Positions 36,014-44,313 of a stretch of 64,000 bases of DNA are shown here, piece by piece. Below the pieces are notes generated by a model. It did not search any database. It was not told where the DNA came from and was given only the letters and a program-made list of their open reading frames with translations. The stretch's first letter is position 1; every line of letters starts with the position of its first letter. The stretch is taken from assembly GCA_003612335.1 (NCBI GenBank), contig RAYO01000017.1, positions 23,302 through 87,301 of the forward strand. The letters are read 5' to 3'. Source of the stretch: a bacterium 1xD42-67 (GTDB lineage Bacteria > Bacillota > Clostridia > Oscillospirales > Oscillospiraceae). Made by a program: the position numbers and the translations under genes.

Positions 36014-36379
36014 ATGAAGAGCCAAGCCTATCGCATGACGATGCTGTTCGATTTTTACGGCGACGTACTGACGGATCGTCAGAAGGAGTTCTACGACCTG
36101 TACTACAACGAGGATCTGTCTCTGGGGGAGATCGCAGAGAACTACGGCATCACCCGCCAGGGCGTCCGGGACGTGATCGTCCGGGCAGAGGCCGTCCTCA
36201 CCGAGCTGGAGGACAAGACGGGCCTGATCAAACGCTTCCACATGATGAAGGTCCAGCTGGAGCAGGTCCGCCAGGACGCGGGCCGGATGGTCCAGCTGGC
36301 CGCCAGGCTGGACAGCGACGAGCTGGAGTCTCTGGCCCTCCGGGTCCGGGACACCGCCGACGCCCTGCTGAAGGAGTAA
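36014..36379 (+). CDS. ylxM: YlxM family DNA-binding protein (SRP operon regulator-like)
   Basis: A 121-residue UPF0122/YlxM protein: YRMTMLFDFYGDVLTDRQKE, then YYNEDLSLGEIAENYGITRQGVRDVI, a sigma-region-4-like helix-turn-helix, followed by a C-terminal helix. YlxM sits in front of ffh in most Firmicutes and in streptococci modulates SRP function. The ATG at 36014 follows GGAGG at a spacing of eight bases; an earlier in-frame ATG at 35993 has no such site. The stop is four bases before ffh. Confidence 0.93.
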   Translation: MKSQAYRMTMLFDFYGDVLTDRQKEFYDLYYNEDLSLGEIAENYGITRQGVRDVIVRAEAVLTELEDKTGLIKRFHMMKVQLEQVRQDAGRMVQLAARLDSDELESLALRVRDTADALLKE

Positions 36380-36383
36380 GCCC

Positions 36384-37757
36384 ATGGCATTTGAAGGACT
36401 TTCTGAAAAGCTCTCCGCCGCCTTTAAAAAGCTGCGGGGCAAGGGCCGGCTGTCCGAGGCCGATGTGAAGGAGGCCATGCGGGAGATCCGCCTGGCCCTG
36501 CTGGAGGCCGACGTCAGCTTCAAGGTGGTCAAGCAGTTCGTGGCTCAGGTCACGGAGAAAGCAGTGGGGGCCGACGTACTGGAGGCCCTCTCCCCCGCCC
36601 AGCAGATCGTCAAGATCGTCGATCAGGAGCTCACCGACCTGATGGGCGGCTCCGCCGCCAAGCTGGCCATCTCCTCCAAGCCCCCCACAGTGATCATGAT
36701 GGTGGGCCTCCAAGGTGCGGGCAAGACCACCAACGGCGCCAAGCTGGCCGGCCTGATGAAGAAACAGAACGGCAAGCGGCCCCTGCTGGCCGCCTGCGAT
36801 ATCTACCGCCCCGCCGCCATCCAGCAGCTGGAGGTAGTGGGCAGTCAGCTGGACATCCCCGTCTTCCAGATGGGCCAGACCGATCCGGTAGATATCGCCA
36901 AGGCCGCCGTAGAGCACGCCGTCAAGCACGGCAACGACATGGTGTTCCTGGACACCGCCGGCCGGCTCCACGTGGACGAGGAGCTGATGGACGAGCTGCG
37001 CAACATCAAGGCCGCCGTGGAGCCCACCGAGATCCTCCTGGTGGTGGACGCCATGATCGGCCAGGACGCGGTGAACGCCGCCAAGGCCTTCGACGACGCC
37101 CTGGATATCGACGGCGTCCTCCTCACCAAGCTGGACGGCGACGCCCGGGGCGGCGCGGCCCTGTCCATCAAGGCCGTCACCGGAAAGCCCATCAAGTTCG
37201 TGGGCATGGGGGAGAAGCTGGACCAGATCGAGGTCTTCCACCCCGACCGCATGGCCAGCCGGATCTTGGGCATGGGCGACATGCTCTCCCTCATCGAGAA
37301 GGCAGAGCAGAATTTCGACCAAAAAAAGGCTCTGGAGCTCCAGGAAAAGCTGCGGAAAAACAAGTTTACCCTCACCGACTTCTACGACCAGATGAAGCAG
37401 CTGAAGAACATGGGCTCTCTCACCGAGATCGCCGGGATGCTCCCCGGCGTGAAAGCCAGCGACCTGGAGGGAGCCACTATGGACGAAAAACTCCTCCAGC
37501 GGATGGAGGCCATCATCCTGTCCATGACCCCTGCAGAGCGGGAGGACCCTAAGCTGCTCAACTCCAGCCGGAAAAAGCGGATCGCTGCCGGCTCCGGCAC
37601 CCAGGTGGTGGACATCAACCGGCTGCTCAAGCAGTTCGAGATGCTCCAGGCCATGACCAAGCAGTTCACCGGCGGCAAGATGCCCAAGAATCTCCGGAAG
37701 ATGATGGGCAAAAAGGGCCGGGGCGGCTTCCCCGGCATGGGCGGGATGCCATTTTAA
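36384..37757 (+). CDS. ffh: Signal recognition particle protein Ffh (SRP54)
   Basis: A 457-residue GTPase that targets nascent membrane proteins. It has the N domain (1-90), then the G domain: G1 GLQGAGKTTNGAKLA, the insertion box DIYRPAAIQQLE, G3 DTAGRLHVDEELM, G4 TKLDGDARGG and G5 GMGEKLD. The methionine-rich M domain (about 325-457) binds SRP RNA and signal peptides (SRKKRIAAGSGT), ending in MGKKGRGGFPGMGGMPF. The length matches the family. No ffs RNA gene was found nearby. Confidence 0.97.
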   Translation: MAFEGLSEKLSAAFKKLRGKGRLSEADVKEAMREIRLALLEADVSFKVVKQFVAQVTEKAVGADVLEALSPAQQIVKIVDQELTDLMGGSAAKLAISSKPPTVIMMVGLQGAGKTTNGAKLAGLMKKQNGKRPLLAACDIYRPAAIQQLEVVGSQLDIPVFQMGQTDPVDIAKAAVEHAVKHGNDMVFLDTAGRLHVDEELMDELRNIKAAVEPTEILLVVDAMIGQDAVNAAKAFDDALDIDGVLLTKLDGDARGGAALSIKAVTGKPIKFVGMGEKLDQIEVFHPDRMASRILGMGDMLSLIEKAEQNFDQKKALELQEKLRKNKFTLTDFYDQMKQLKNMGSLTEIAGMLPGVKASDLEGATMDEKLLQRMEAIILSMTPAEREDPKLLNSSRKKRIAAGSGTQVVDINRLLKQFEMLQAMTKQFTGGKMPKNLRKMMGKKGRGGFPGMGGMPF

Positions 37758-37934
37758 GCCTCCTTTTGAAAGGAGGTGCCCCAGTGCGCACACTGGGGCG
37801 GAGGATCGCATTTTGGCGAAGCCAAAATATGCGAAGCAAATTCAGGTTTGCAAAGCTTTGTTTACTTCGTATGTTCGCTTCGCGAACGCAATCCTCAGTC
37901 AGCCTGCAGCTGACAGCCCCTTTCAAAAGGGGCC
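37758..37934. repeat. Palindromic interspersed repeat, long form
   Basis: Starting right after the ffh stop: CCTCCTTT-TG-AAAGGAGG (37759-37776), GCCCCAGTG-CGCA-CACTGGGGC, CGGAGGATCGC, an inner segment with its own dyads (GGC-GAA-GCC and TTCGC-TTC-GCGAA), then AATCCTCAGTCAGC-CTGCA-GCTGAC and CCCCTTTCAAAAGGGG to 37934. The outer parts match the element at 35738-35849 in inverse orientation; the inner 90 or so bases are extra. It separates ffh from rpsP in what is otherwise one operon. Confidence 0.75.
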
Positions 37935-38006
37935 CTTTGGGACGTTGGCAGAGCGCCCTGTGCGCTTTCCATATGATCAAACAGATCTATTTGGAGGTGA
38001 AGATAC

Positions 38007-38246
38007 ATGGTCAAGATCAGACTGCGCCGTATGGGCGCAAAGAAGGCCCCCTTCTATCGCATCGTGGTGGCCGATTCCCGCTATCCCCGCGACGGCCGTT
38101 TCATCGAGGAGATCGGCTTCTACAACCCCACCGTCGATCCCACCGAGCTGAAGGTGGATGTGGACCGGGCCCAGGCCTGGATCAAGACGGGCGCTCAGCC
38201 CACCGAGACCGTCCGCGACCTGCTGAAAAAAGCCGGCGCCCTGTAA
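38007..38246 (+). CDS. rpsP: 30S ribosomal protein S16
   Basis: A 79-residue protein matching S16 throughout: [40 protein letters not shown], then [26 protein letters not shown]. It is a primary assembly protein of the 30S body. TTGGAGGTG precedes the ATG. The order ffh-rpsP-khpA-rimM is conserved among Firmicutes. Confidence 0.98.
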   Translation: MVKIRLRRMGAKKAPFYRIVVADSRYPRDGRFIEEIGFYNPTVDPTELKVDVDRAQAWIKTGAQPTETVRDLLKKAGAL

Positions 38247-38261
38247 GGCTGGAGGTCACCG

Positions 38262-38492
38262 ATGAAAGAGCTTCTCACCTATGTGGCCCAGAACCTGGTG
38301 GAGCACCCTGAACAGGTGACTGTCACTGAGGTCGAGGGCGACAGCGAGACCGTCCTGGAGCTCCGGGTCGCCCCGGAGGACATGGGCAAGGTGATCGGCC
38401 GCCAGGGCCGGATCGCCAAGGAGATCCGTATCCTGATGCGCTCCGCCGCCCAGCGGGCCGGCAAGCGGATCAATGTGGAGATCGTTGACTAG
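38262..38492 (+). CDS. khpA: KH-domain RNA-binding protein KhpA
   Basis: A 76-residue single type II KH domain with the RNA-binding GxxG loop in GKVIGRQGRIAKEIRILM and a C-terminal INVEIVD strand. KhpA (YlqC) binds many RNAs, in some species as a heterodimer with KhpB, and influences cell length and division. The gene is 15 bases after rpsP, the standard position. Confidence 0.95.
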   Translation: MKELLTYVAQNLVEHPEQVTVTEVEGDSETVLELRVAPEDMGKVIGRQGRIAKEIRILMRSAAQRAGKRINVEIVD

Positions 38493-38544
38493 AGCAAGGG
38501 CGCAGGGGGTTCCCTGCGTCCTTCTTTTCAGACTGGAGGACTTT

Positions 38545-38976
38545 ATGGACTGGTCAAAGACACAGCTGGCCGAGATACGATATTTCTGCACCAGCACCCG
38601 CAGCCAGACACCAAGGATCCTTATCGGACTTCCGCTCAAGTCCCAGCTTGGTCTCATCCTTATCATCTTCTCCTACTACCATGTCACAGAATTTCAGATC
38701 TCGGACATCAAAGCGTTTTATCAATTGCTCCATACCCCCCATCTCAGGCCGGATCAGCTGCGACCTCCCTCCCCCGCCCGAATCGCCAAAGCCCTTGAAC
38801 AACTGGACAAGGACCACCGCCATCAGATCAACGTCCACTGCCTGGGGGAGGAACGCTATCAGATCGTTTGGGTCAGCCCCATCTATGTGGATGACTATGT
38901 AAAGGAATTGGATCACGGCTATGAGCGGGGATATGTCCAGTATTTTTTGGAGGAACACACATGGAACGATATTTAG
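38545..38976 (+). CDS. Hypothetical protein inserted between khpA and rimM
   Basis: A 143-residue protein of no family I recognise. GGAGG lies six bases before the ATG at 38545, and the 3' end overlaps rimM by 16 bases, so it appears to be translated as part of the operon. Residues 30-45 contain a hydrophobic stretch (QLGLILIIFSYYHV), the middle looks like a small helix-turn-helix or winged-helix fold (ISDIKAFYQLLHTP, PSPARIAKALEQLDKDH), and the C-terminus is acidic and aromatic. GC content is lower than in the flanking genes. Bacillus has ylqD in this position, but the sequences do not resemble each other. Confidence 0.65.
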   Translation: MDWSKTQLAEIRYFCTSTRSQTPRILIGLPLKSQLGLILIIFSYYHVTEFQISDIKAFYQLLHTPHLRPDQLRPPSPARIAKALEQLDKDHRHQINVHCLGEERYQIVWVSPIYVDDYVKELDHGYERGYVQYFLEEHTWNDI

Positions 38977-39455
38977 AGGTGGGCAAGGTCACAAACGTCC
39001 ACGGCCTGATGGGCGAGGTGAAGGTCCAGCCCTGGGCCGACTCACCGGAGTTTTTGTGTCAGTTCAAGACCCTGTATGTGGACGAGGCCCACTTCCCCAT
39101 GACAGTGCAGCGGGCCCGGGTCCACAAGAACATGGTCATCATCAAATTCGAGGGCCCCACTGACGTGCCCAGCGCCCTGTCTCTGCGCAACGCTATTTTG
39201 TATATTGACCGCTCGGACGTAGACCTGCCTGAGGGGACCTTCTTCCTGGCCGATATCTACGGCCTGGAGGTGCAGGACGCCGCCACCTGCGAGGTATTGG
39301 GCAAGATCGACGATGTGCTCACCCTGCCCGCCAACAATGTCTATGTGGTCCGGGGCGGCGCCCGGGAGCTGATGATCCCCGCCGTGCCCCAATTCATCGC
39401 AGAGACCGACATCGAAGGCGGCCGGATCCGGGTGAACATGATGGAGGGCCTATGA
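38961..39455 (+). CDS. rimM: Ribosome maturation factor RimM
   Basis: A 164-residue 30S maturation factor that acts on the 16S rRNA head domain through S19. The N-terminal RimM barrel opens YLEVGKVTNVHGLMGEVKVQ, and the C-terminal PRC-barrel carries FFLADIYGLEVQD, LTLPANNVYVVRGGARELMIPAVPQFI. The trmD and rplS genes that usually follow are missing; a transporter gene overlaps its stop instead. Confidence 0.95.
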   Translation: MERYLEVGKVTNVHGLMGEVKVQPWADSPEFLCQFKTLYVDEAHFPMTVQRARVHKNMVIIKFEGPTDVPSALSLRNAILYIDRSDVDLPEGTFFLADIYGLEVQDAATCEVLGKIDDVLTLPANNVYVVRGGARELMIPAVPQFIAETDIEGGRIRVNMMEGL

Positions 39456-40603
39456 AACAGGAATGGAAGGGCCCGCTTCGGCTGGGCGCGGTCCTCTTCG
39501 TCCTCTATCTGGCCGTCCACTACTGGGCGAAGCTCTCTGCCCTGGGCACAGTGGCCCTAAAGGCCGGGTTCCCCCTGGCCCTCGGGGCGGTGATCGCCTA
39601 CACGGTCAACATCCTGATGAGCCTGTATGAGGGCTGGTATTTCCCCCGCTCCCAGAGCCGGGCCGTGATCCGGAGCCGCCGTCCGGTATGCCTTCTCCTC
39701 TCTTTCGCCAGCCTGATCGCCATCGTCCTGATGATCGTTCGGATGATCGTGCCTGAGCTGGTCCAGAGCGTCACCCTGCTCCTCCAGGAGACGGTCCCCA
39801 TCCTCCAGGATCTGAGCGTCAAGGTGAACGAGAACCTGGGCCCGGACCAGCTGGCGATCCTGTCCCAGCTCTTCCTGGCCGACGGGACCATCAACTGGCA
39901 GGAGCTGGTCTCCAAGGTCCTCAACTTCCTGATGACCGGGCTGGGGGGCGTGATGGGCTCTCTGGTATCCCTGCTCTCCGCCGCCGTGTCCACCGCCTTC
40001 ACCGCCATCGTCAGCGTCATCTTCTCGATCTACCTCCTCATGGGCAAGGAGGACCTGTCCCGGCAGAGCGCCCTGGTGCTCAAGACCTACCTCCCCTCCA
40101 AGTGGCACAGCCGCCTGCTCTACTTCTTCCAGACCCTCCACAACTGCTTCCGCCGGTTCGTGGTGGGCCAGTGTACCGAGGCGGTGATCCTGGGCCTGCT
40201 GTGCATGGCCGGGATGCTGCTGTTCCGCTTCCCATACGCCTCGATGGTGGGGACGCTGATCGGCTTCACCGCTCTGATCCCCGTGGCCGGCGCCTATATC
40301 GGCGCCGGGGTGGGGGCCTTCATGATCTTCACCGTCTCCCCTGTCAAGGCCCTGCTGTTCCTGGTGTTCATCTCTGTCCTCCAGCAGTTGGAGGGCAACC
40401 TGATCTATCCCAGAGTGGTGGGCTCCTCTATCGGCCTGCCCGGGATCTGGGTGCTGGCCGCCGTCACCATCGGCGGCGGCGTACTGGGGATCGCCGGGAT
40501 GCTGCTGGCCGTCCCGCTGGCCGCCGCCTGCTATCAGATGCTCCGGGACGATGTCTCCCGGCGCAGCGCCTCCCTTGGAGGCGGAGACGAAGACCCCAAA
40601 TAA
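39452..40603 (+). CDS. AI-2E family transporter (PerM-like)
   Basis: A 383-residue polytopic protein of the AI-2E/PerM exporter family: four N-terminal helices, a soluble inner segment (about 95-160), then the family core with FRRFVVGQCTEAVILGLLCM, GFTALIPVAGAYIGAGVGAF and LQQLEGNLIYPRVVGSSIGLP. Members export autoinducer-2, sodium or other small solutes; the substrate here is not predictable. Its ATG overlaps the rimM stop (ATGA), so it is co-translated with a ribosome maturation factor. Confidence 0.9.
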   Translation: MKQEWKGPLRLGAVLFVLYLAVHYWAKLSALGTVALKAGFPLALGAVIAYTVNILMSLYEGWYFPRSQSRAVIRSRRPVCLLLSFASLIAIVLMIVRMIVPELVQSVTLLLQETVPILQDLSVKVNENLGPDQLAILSQLFLADGTINWQELVSKVLNFLMTGLGGVMGSLVSLLSAAVSTAFTAIVSVIFSIYLLMGKEDLSRQSALVLKTYLPSKWHSRLLYFFQTLHNCFRRFVVGQCTEAVILGLLCMAGMLLFRFPYASMVGTLIGFTALIPVAGAYIGAGVGAFMIFTVSPVKALLFLVFISVLQQLEGNLIYPRVVGSSIGLPGIWVLAAVTIGGGVLGIAGMLLAVPLAAACYQMLRDDVSRRSASLGGGDEDPK

Positions 40604-40628
40604 CATGCTTCCTAAGGAGCGATGAGAT

Positions 40629-42233
40629 ATGATCACAGTTACTGACCTGAGCCTGAACTACAGCGGTACGCCGCTGTTCTCCCATGTAGACCTGCAGTTC
40701 CTGCGGGGCAACTGCTATGGGATCATCGGCGCCAACGGCGCCGGCAAGTCCACCTTCCTGAAGATCCTCTCCGGCGAACTGGACTCCACCTCCGGCCAAG
40801 TGTCCATCCTGCCCAACACCCGCATGTCGGTGCTGAAGCAGGACCAGAACGCCTACGATGCCTATAATGTGATGGACACCGTCATCATGGGCAACCAGCG
40901 CCTCTATGACATCGGCAAGGAGAAGGAGGCCCTCTACGCCAAGGAGGAGATGTCCGACGAGGACGGCCTGCTGGCCTGCCAGCTGGAGGAGGAGTTCGCT
41001 GAGCTGGGGGGCTGGGAGGCGGAATCCGATGCCAGCCGTATCCTCCAGGGGCTGGGGATCGGCACCCAATACCACTACAATGATATGGCCACTCTGGACG
41101 CGCGGCTGAAGGTGAAGGTCCTGCTGGCCCAGGCGCTGTTCGGCAGCCCCGACCTGCTGATGATGGACGAGCCCACCAACAACTTGGACATCGACGCGGT
41201 GAACTGGCTGGAGGACTTTTTGCTGGACTTCGAGGGCACGGTGATCGTGGTGTCCCACGACCGCCACTTCCTCAACACGGTCTGCACCCACATCGTGGAT
41301 ATCGACTACGGCAAGATCAAGATGTATGTTGGCAACTACGACTTCTGGTACGAATCCTCCCAGCTTGTCCAGCAGCTCATCAAGAGCCAGAACAAGCGCA
41401 ACGAGGAGAAGATCAAGGAGCTGCAGGACTTCATCTCCCGATTCTCGGCCAACAAGTCCAAGAGCAAGCAGGCCACCGCCCGGCGCAAGCTCCTGGACAA
41501 GCTCACGGTAGAGGAGATGCCCGCCTCCTCCCGTCGTTATCCCTGGGTGGGCTTCTCCCCCGACCGGGAGGTGGGCAAGGACATCCTCTTCGTCACCGAC
41601 GTGTCCAAGACCATCGACGGGGTGAAGGTGCTGGACAAGGTGAGCTTCATCGTGGGCCATGACGAGAAGATCGCTTTCGTGGGGGACAACGAGAACGCCC
41701 ACACCGCCCTGTTCAAGATCCTGGCCGGCGAGCTGGAGCCCGACGAGGGGAGCGTGAAATGGGGCCAGACGGCCACCTTCTCCTACTTCCCCAAGGACAA
41801 CAGCCCCTATTTCCAGGACAACGACGACGACCTGGTCCAATGGCTGCGCCAGTTCTCCCCCGACCCCCAGGAGCAGTACCTCCGGGGCTTTTTGGGGCGG
41901 ATGCTCTTCTCCGGGGACGAGGTCCACAAGCCTGTGAAGGTCCTCTCCGGCGGCGAGAAGGTTCGGTGCATGCTGTCCCGGATGATGCTGTCCGGGGCCA
42001 ACGTCCTCATGCTGGACCAGCCCACCAACCACCTGGACCTGGAGTCCATCGCCGCCCTGAACAAGGGACTGGAGGCGGTCAAGTGCAACGTGCTGGTGGC
42101 CTCCCACGACCACCAGCTGATCCAGACCGTCTGCAACCGGGTCTTCGACTTCACCGCCGACGGCCGGCTGATCGACCGGAAGATGACCTACGATGAGTAT
42201 CTGGAGAGCCAGAAGGAACAGACCGCAGGATGA
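40629..42233 (+). CDS. ABC-F family ATPase (YkpA/YbiT-like) with one degenerate site
   Basis: A 534-residue soluble protein with two ABC domains and the ABC-F linker (about 245-300, KIKELQDFISRFSANKSKSK). Domain 1 has intact Walker A GANGAGKST (34-42) and Walker B MMDEPTNNLD (179-187), but its signature is LDARLK (156-161), not LSGGQ. Domain 2 has signature LSGGE (439-443) but a broken Walker A, GDNENAHTA (352-360, His for Lys), and LDQPTNHLD (Gln464 for Glu). Composite site 1 is thus intact and site 2 is lost. ABC-F proteins bind the ribosomal E site and relieve stalling. It is the last gene of the plus-strand run, before a palindromic terminator. Confidence 0.92.
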   Translation: MITVTDLSLNYSGTPLFSHVDLQFLRGNCYGIIGANGAGKSTFLKILSGELDSTSGQVSILPNTRMSVLKQDQNAYDAYNVMDTVIMGNQRLYDIGKEKEALYAKEEMSDEDGLLACQLEEEFAELGGWEAESDASRILQGLGIGTQYHYNDMATLDARLKVKVLLAQALFGSPDLLMMDEPTNNLDIDAVNWLEDFLLDFEGTVIVVSHDRHFLNTVCTHIVDIDYGKIKMYVGNYDFWYESSQLVQQLIKSQNKRNEEKIKELQDFISRFSANKSKSKQATARRKLLDKLTVEEMPASSRRYPWVGFSPDREVGKDILFVTDVSKTIDGVKVLDKVSFIVGHDEKIAFVGDNENAHTALFKILAGELEPDEGSVKWGQTATFSYFPKDNSPYFQDNDDDLVQWLRQFSPDPQEQYLRGFLGRMLFSGDEVHKPVKVLSGGEKVRCMLSRMMLSGANVLMLDQPTNHLDLESIAALNKGLEAVKCNVLVASHDHQLIQTVCNRVFDFTADGRLIDRKMTYDEYLESQKEQTAG

Positions 42234-42241
42234 TGGAACAC

Positions 42242-42267
42242 GGCCCGGGACCGATCGGTCCCGGGCC
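42242..42267. terminator. Perfect palindrome between convergent genes
   Basis: A 26-bp perfect palindrome centred on CCGATCGG, with arms GGCCCGGGACCG and its complement, lies between the ABC-F gene and the convergent ABC permease gene. It is suited to bidirectional termination, although no T run follows. Confidence 0.65.
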
Positions 42268-42277
42268 ATGTCTATGC

Positions 42278-43036
42278 TCATTCCAGATCCAGCCGGTGCT
42301 CCAGGATCCAGCACACGGCGGCCAGGCAGACGGCCGCCGGGAGGAGCACCACCGCAGCAGAAGCCAGCAGGCCAGCGTGGGACTCCATGCGGAATATGGC
42401 GATATCGGCCACCCATGTGGAGTAGATATTGATCAGGATATACAAGCCGATGAAGGCAGCCACGCCCATCAGGGTCCGGCGGCGGTGGAAGAGGTGTCCG
42501 ATGGCCATAGACAGATAGAGGATGGAGATCCCCAGCACCAGGCAGGACAGGACGACCAGACACAGCTCCGCCAGATAGGCCAGCAGGTCCGGGTGGGACA
42601 GGGTCCAACGGAGGAAGTCCCACAGATAGGGCAGATACAGGATCTCATACCAATCCACCGGGATCATCAGGATCAGGACCAGGAAGGACACAGCGACACT
42701 GATGATGATGACGGCCAAAGCACAGATCAGCTTGGACAGCACCAGCTGCCAGGGCCGGACGGGGAGGGTGTGCATGAGATAGCCCTCGTCCCCCAGCAGG
42801 CCCTTCTCAAAGCGCCGGATGATGAATACCAGCACGATCACGAACATCGCGGTCAAGGTGATGGACAGGACCGTGCTGACGATCGACATCACGGTGACCC
42901 CGCTGCTGTAGAAGGGCATGGGCCGCAGGGAATACACCACCCCATGGACCAGAGACAGGGCCATCGCCGCCCCCCAGATCAGAGAAAAGGACTTCCACAT
43001 GGCTCGGAAATCGTATTTCAGCAGCTTGAGCAGCAT
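42278..43036 (-). CDS. ABC transporter permease of the GntR-linked (YtrA-type) operon
   Basis: A 252-residue membrane protein with six hydrophobic segments (about 15-37, 45-72, 105-130, 153-178, 190-210, 222-245). It has no transport-family signature, but GDEGYLMHTLPVRPWQLVLSK matches the cytoplasmic loop of ABC-2-type permeases. Its start shares one base with the stop of the ATPase gene, so the two subunits are coupled. The transported compound is unknown; comparable GntR/YtrA operons respond to cell-wall antibiotics. Confidence 0.85.
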   Translation of the reverse strand: MLLKLLKYDFRAMWKSFSLIWGAAMALSLVHGVVYSLRPMPFYSSGVTVMSIVSTVLSITLTAMFVIVLVFIIRRFEKGLLGDEGYLMHTLPVRPWQLVLSKLICALAVIIISVAVSFLVLILMIPVDWYEILYLPYLWDFLRWTLSHPDLLAYLAELCLVVLSCLVLGISILYLSMAIGHLFHRRRTLMGVAAFIGLYILINIYSTWVADIAIFRMESHAGLLASAAVVLLPAAVCLAAVCWILEHRLDLE

Positions 43037-43770
43037 CAGGACATCCCCCCTTCCATCCCGAAGACGGGCCCCGCCTGGAAGACCTCCCGGAAGAGGGCGT
43101 CCACGCTCCTGCCCTCCTGTTCCCGGATGGCGTCCACCGTCTCGTGGAGCATGATCCTCCCCTCCTTGAGGAAAATGACCTCGTCCAGCACCTTTTCCAC
43201 GTCGGAGATCAGGTGGGTGGAGAGGAGGACGGTGCCCTCCCCATCGTAGTTGGTCAAAATGGTGCGCAGGATGAAGTCCCGTGCCGCCGGGTCCACCCCG
43301 GCGATGGGCTCATCCAGCAGATACAGCTTTGCCGACCGGGCCATGACCAGCACCAGCTGGACTTTTTCCTTGGTGCCCTTGGACATGGTCTTCAGCCTGT
43401 CCTTGGGCTCCACCCCCAGGCTGCGGCACATGGCGATGGCCTTCTCATAGCTGAAGTCGGCATAAAAGTCCCGGAACAGCTGGAACAGGTCCACCGCCCG
43501 CATCCAGTCCGCGAAATACATCCGGTCGGGCAGGTAGCTCACCACCGCCTTGGTGGCGGGGCCGATCCGTTCCCCATCGACGGCCAGCGTCCCCGCCGTG
43601 GGCCGCAGCAGGCCGCACAGCAGTTTGATCAGCGTGGTCTTCCCGCTGCCGTTGGGGCCCAGCAGGCCCACGATCCGCCCTGGGCCCACCTCCAGGTCCA
43701 CGCCGGTCAGAGCCGGCTTACGGCCATAGGACTTTCGCACCCCCCGGCACTGGATCAGATAGTCGTTCAC
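43036..43770 (-). CDS. ABC transporter ATP-binding protein
   Basis: A 244-residue ATPase: Walker A GPNGSGKTT, Q-loop region YLPDRMYFADWMR, signature variant MSKGTKEKVQ where LSGGQ is usual, Walker B LYLLDEPIAGVDP, and the switch histidine in LLSTHLISDVE. The SKGTKEK signature is common in ATPases of ABC-2 exporters of this operon type. The GTG start is embedded in the GntR gene stop (GTGA). Confidence 0.9.
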   Translation of the reverse strand: MNDYLIQCRGVRKSYGRKPALTGVDLEVGPGRIVGLLGPNGSGKTTLIKLLCGLLRPTAGTLAVDGERIGPATKAVVSYLPDRMYFADWMRAVDLFQLFRDFYADFSYEKAIAMCRSLGVEPKDRLKTMSKGTKEKVQLVLVMARSAKLYLLDEPIAGVDPAARDFILRTILTNYDGEGTVLLSTHLISDVEKVLDEVIFLKEGRIMLHETVDAIREQEGRSVDALFREVFQAGPVFGMEGGMS

Positions 43771-44126
43771 GATGTCCCCTCCTTCAATAGTCCCGCTGCC
43801 TGCTCTCGGCTGTAGCCCAGGGCGGACATGGCCTCAAGATACCTCTGGATCACCGCCTCCGCCTCCCGCAGGCGGACAGCTTCCAGCGCGGCGGTGTCCT
43901 GGGTGACCAGCCGGCCGGCAGTGCGGTCGGCCCTGGCCAGCCCCTCCTGCTCCAGGTGAGACAGGGCCCGCTGCATCGTGTTGGGGTTGACCCCCGCCTC
44001 CGCCGCCAGCTCCCGCACCGAGGGGAGCCTGCTCCCCGGCGGATAGGTCCCGGTGACGATCCTCCGGGCCAGCTGCTGGCTGAGCTGGAGCCAGATCGGC
44101 CGGTCGTCGTCCAGCTTCCACTCCAT
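43767..44126 (-). CDS. GntR family regulator (YtrA subfamily)
   Basis: A 119-residue protein with the GntR winged helix (RPIWLQLSQQLARRIVTGTY, PPGSRLPSVRELAAEAGVNPNTMQRAL, LEQEGLARADRTAGRLVT) and only a short helical C-terminal tail, the size of the YtrA subfamily that represses its own ABC operon. The ATG at 44124-44126 follows AAGGAGG. It heads the leftward three-gene operon and is divergent from htpG. Confidence 0.92.
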   Translation of the reverse strand: MEWKLDDDRPIWLQLSQQLARRIVTGTYPPGSRLPSVRELAAEAGVNPNTMQRALSHLEQEGLARADRTAGRLVTQDTAALEAVRLREAEAVIQRYLEAMSALGYSREQAAGLLKEGTS

Positions 44127-44145
44127 GGATGCACCTCCTTGTATC

Positions 44146-44193
44146 ATTGTACTAGACGTCTAATACAATAATACATCCGGTCCATTTTGTCAA
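44146..44193 (-). promoter_or_regulatory. Promoter and YtrA-type operator
   Basis: On the minus strand TTGACA (44188-44193) and TATTGT (44165-44170) are spaced 17 bp. The dyad ATTGTA-C-TAGAC/GTCTA-A-TACAAT (44146-44169) covers the -10 and start point. Its position between promoter and GntR gene supports autorepression. Confidence 0.8.
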
Positions 44194-44252
44194 CCCCCTT
44201 TTGAAAAAAGATCCCTTACAGGATGGAAAGTGTAAAGATTTTGTGAACCCTC

Positions 44253-44313
44253 TTGCTTTTTAGCGGACAGTGCGCTAGAATATGGCTTAGCACTCGTCCA
44301 TATCGAGTGCTAA
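44253..44313 (+). promoter_or_regulatory. htpG promoter with perfect CIRCE element
   Basis: TTGCTT (44253-44258) and TAGAAT (44276-44281), spacing 17, are followed at once by TTAGCACTC (44287-44295), nine bases, and GAGTGCTAA (44305-44313). That is the CIRCE operator of HrcA without a mismatch. HrcA repression of htpG in the absence of heat stress follows directly. Confidence 0.93.

Noticed and set aside
37758..37934. SRP RNA or another structured RNA downstream of ffh
   Set aside because: The hairpins match the repeat family seen at 35738-35849 in inverse orientation, and no SRP Alu-like or domain IV GGAA tetraloop motif was seen.
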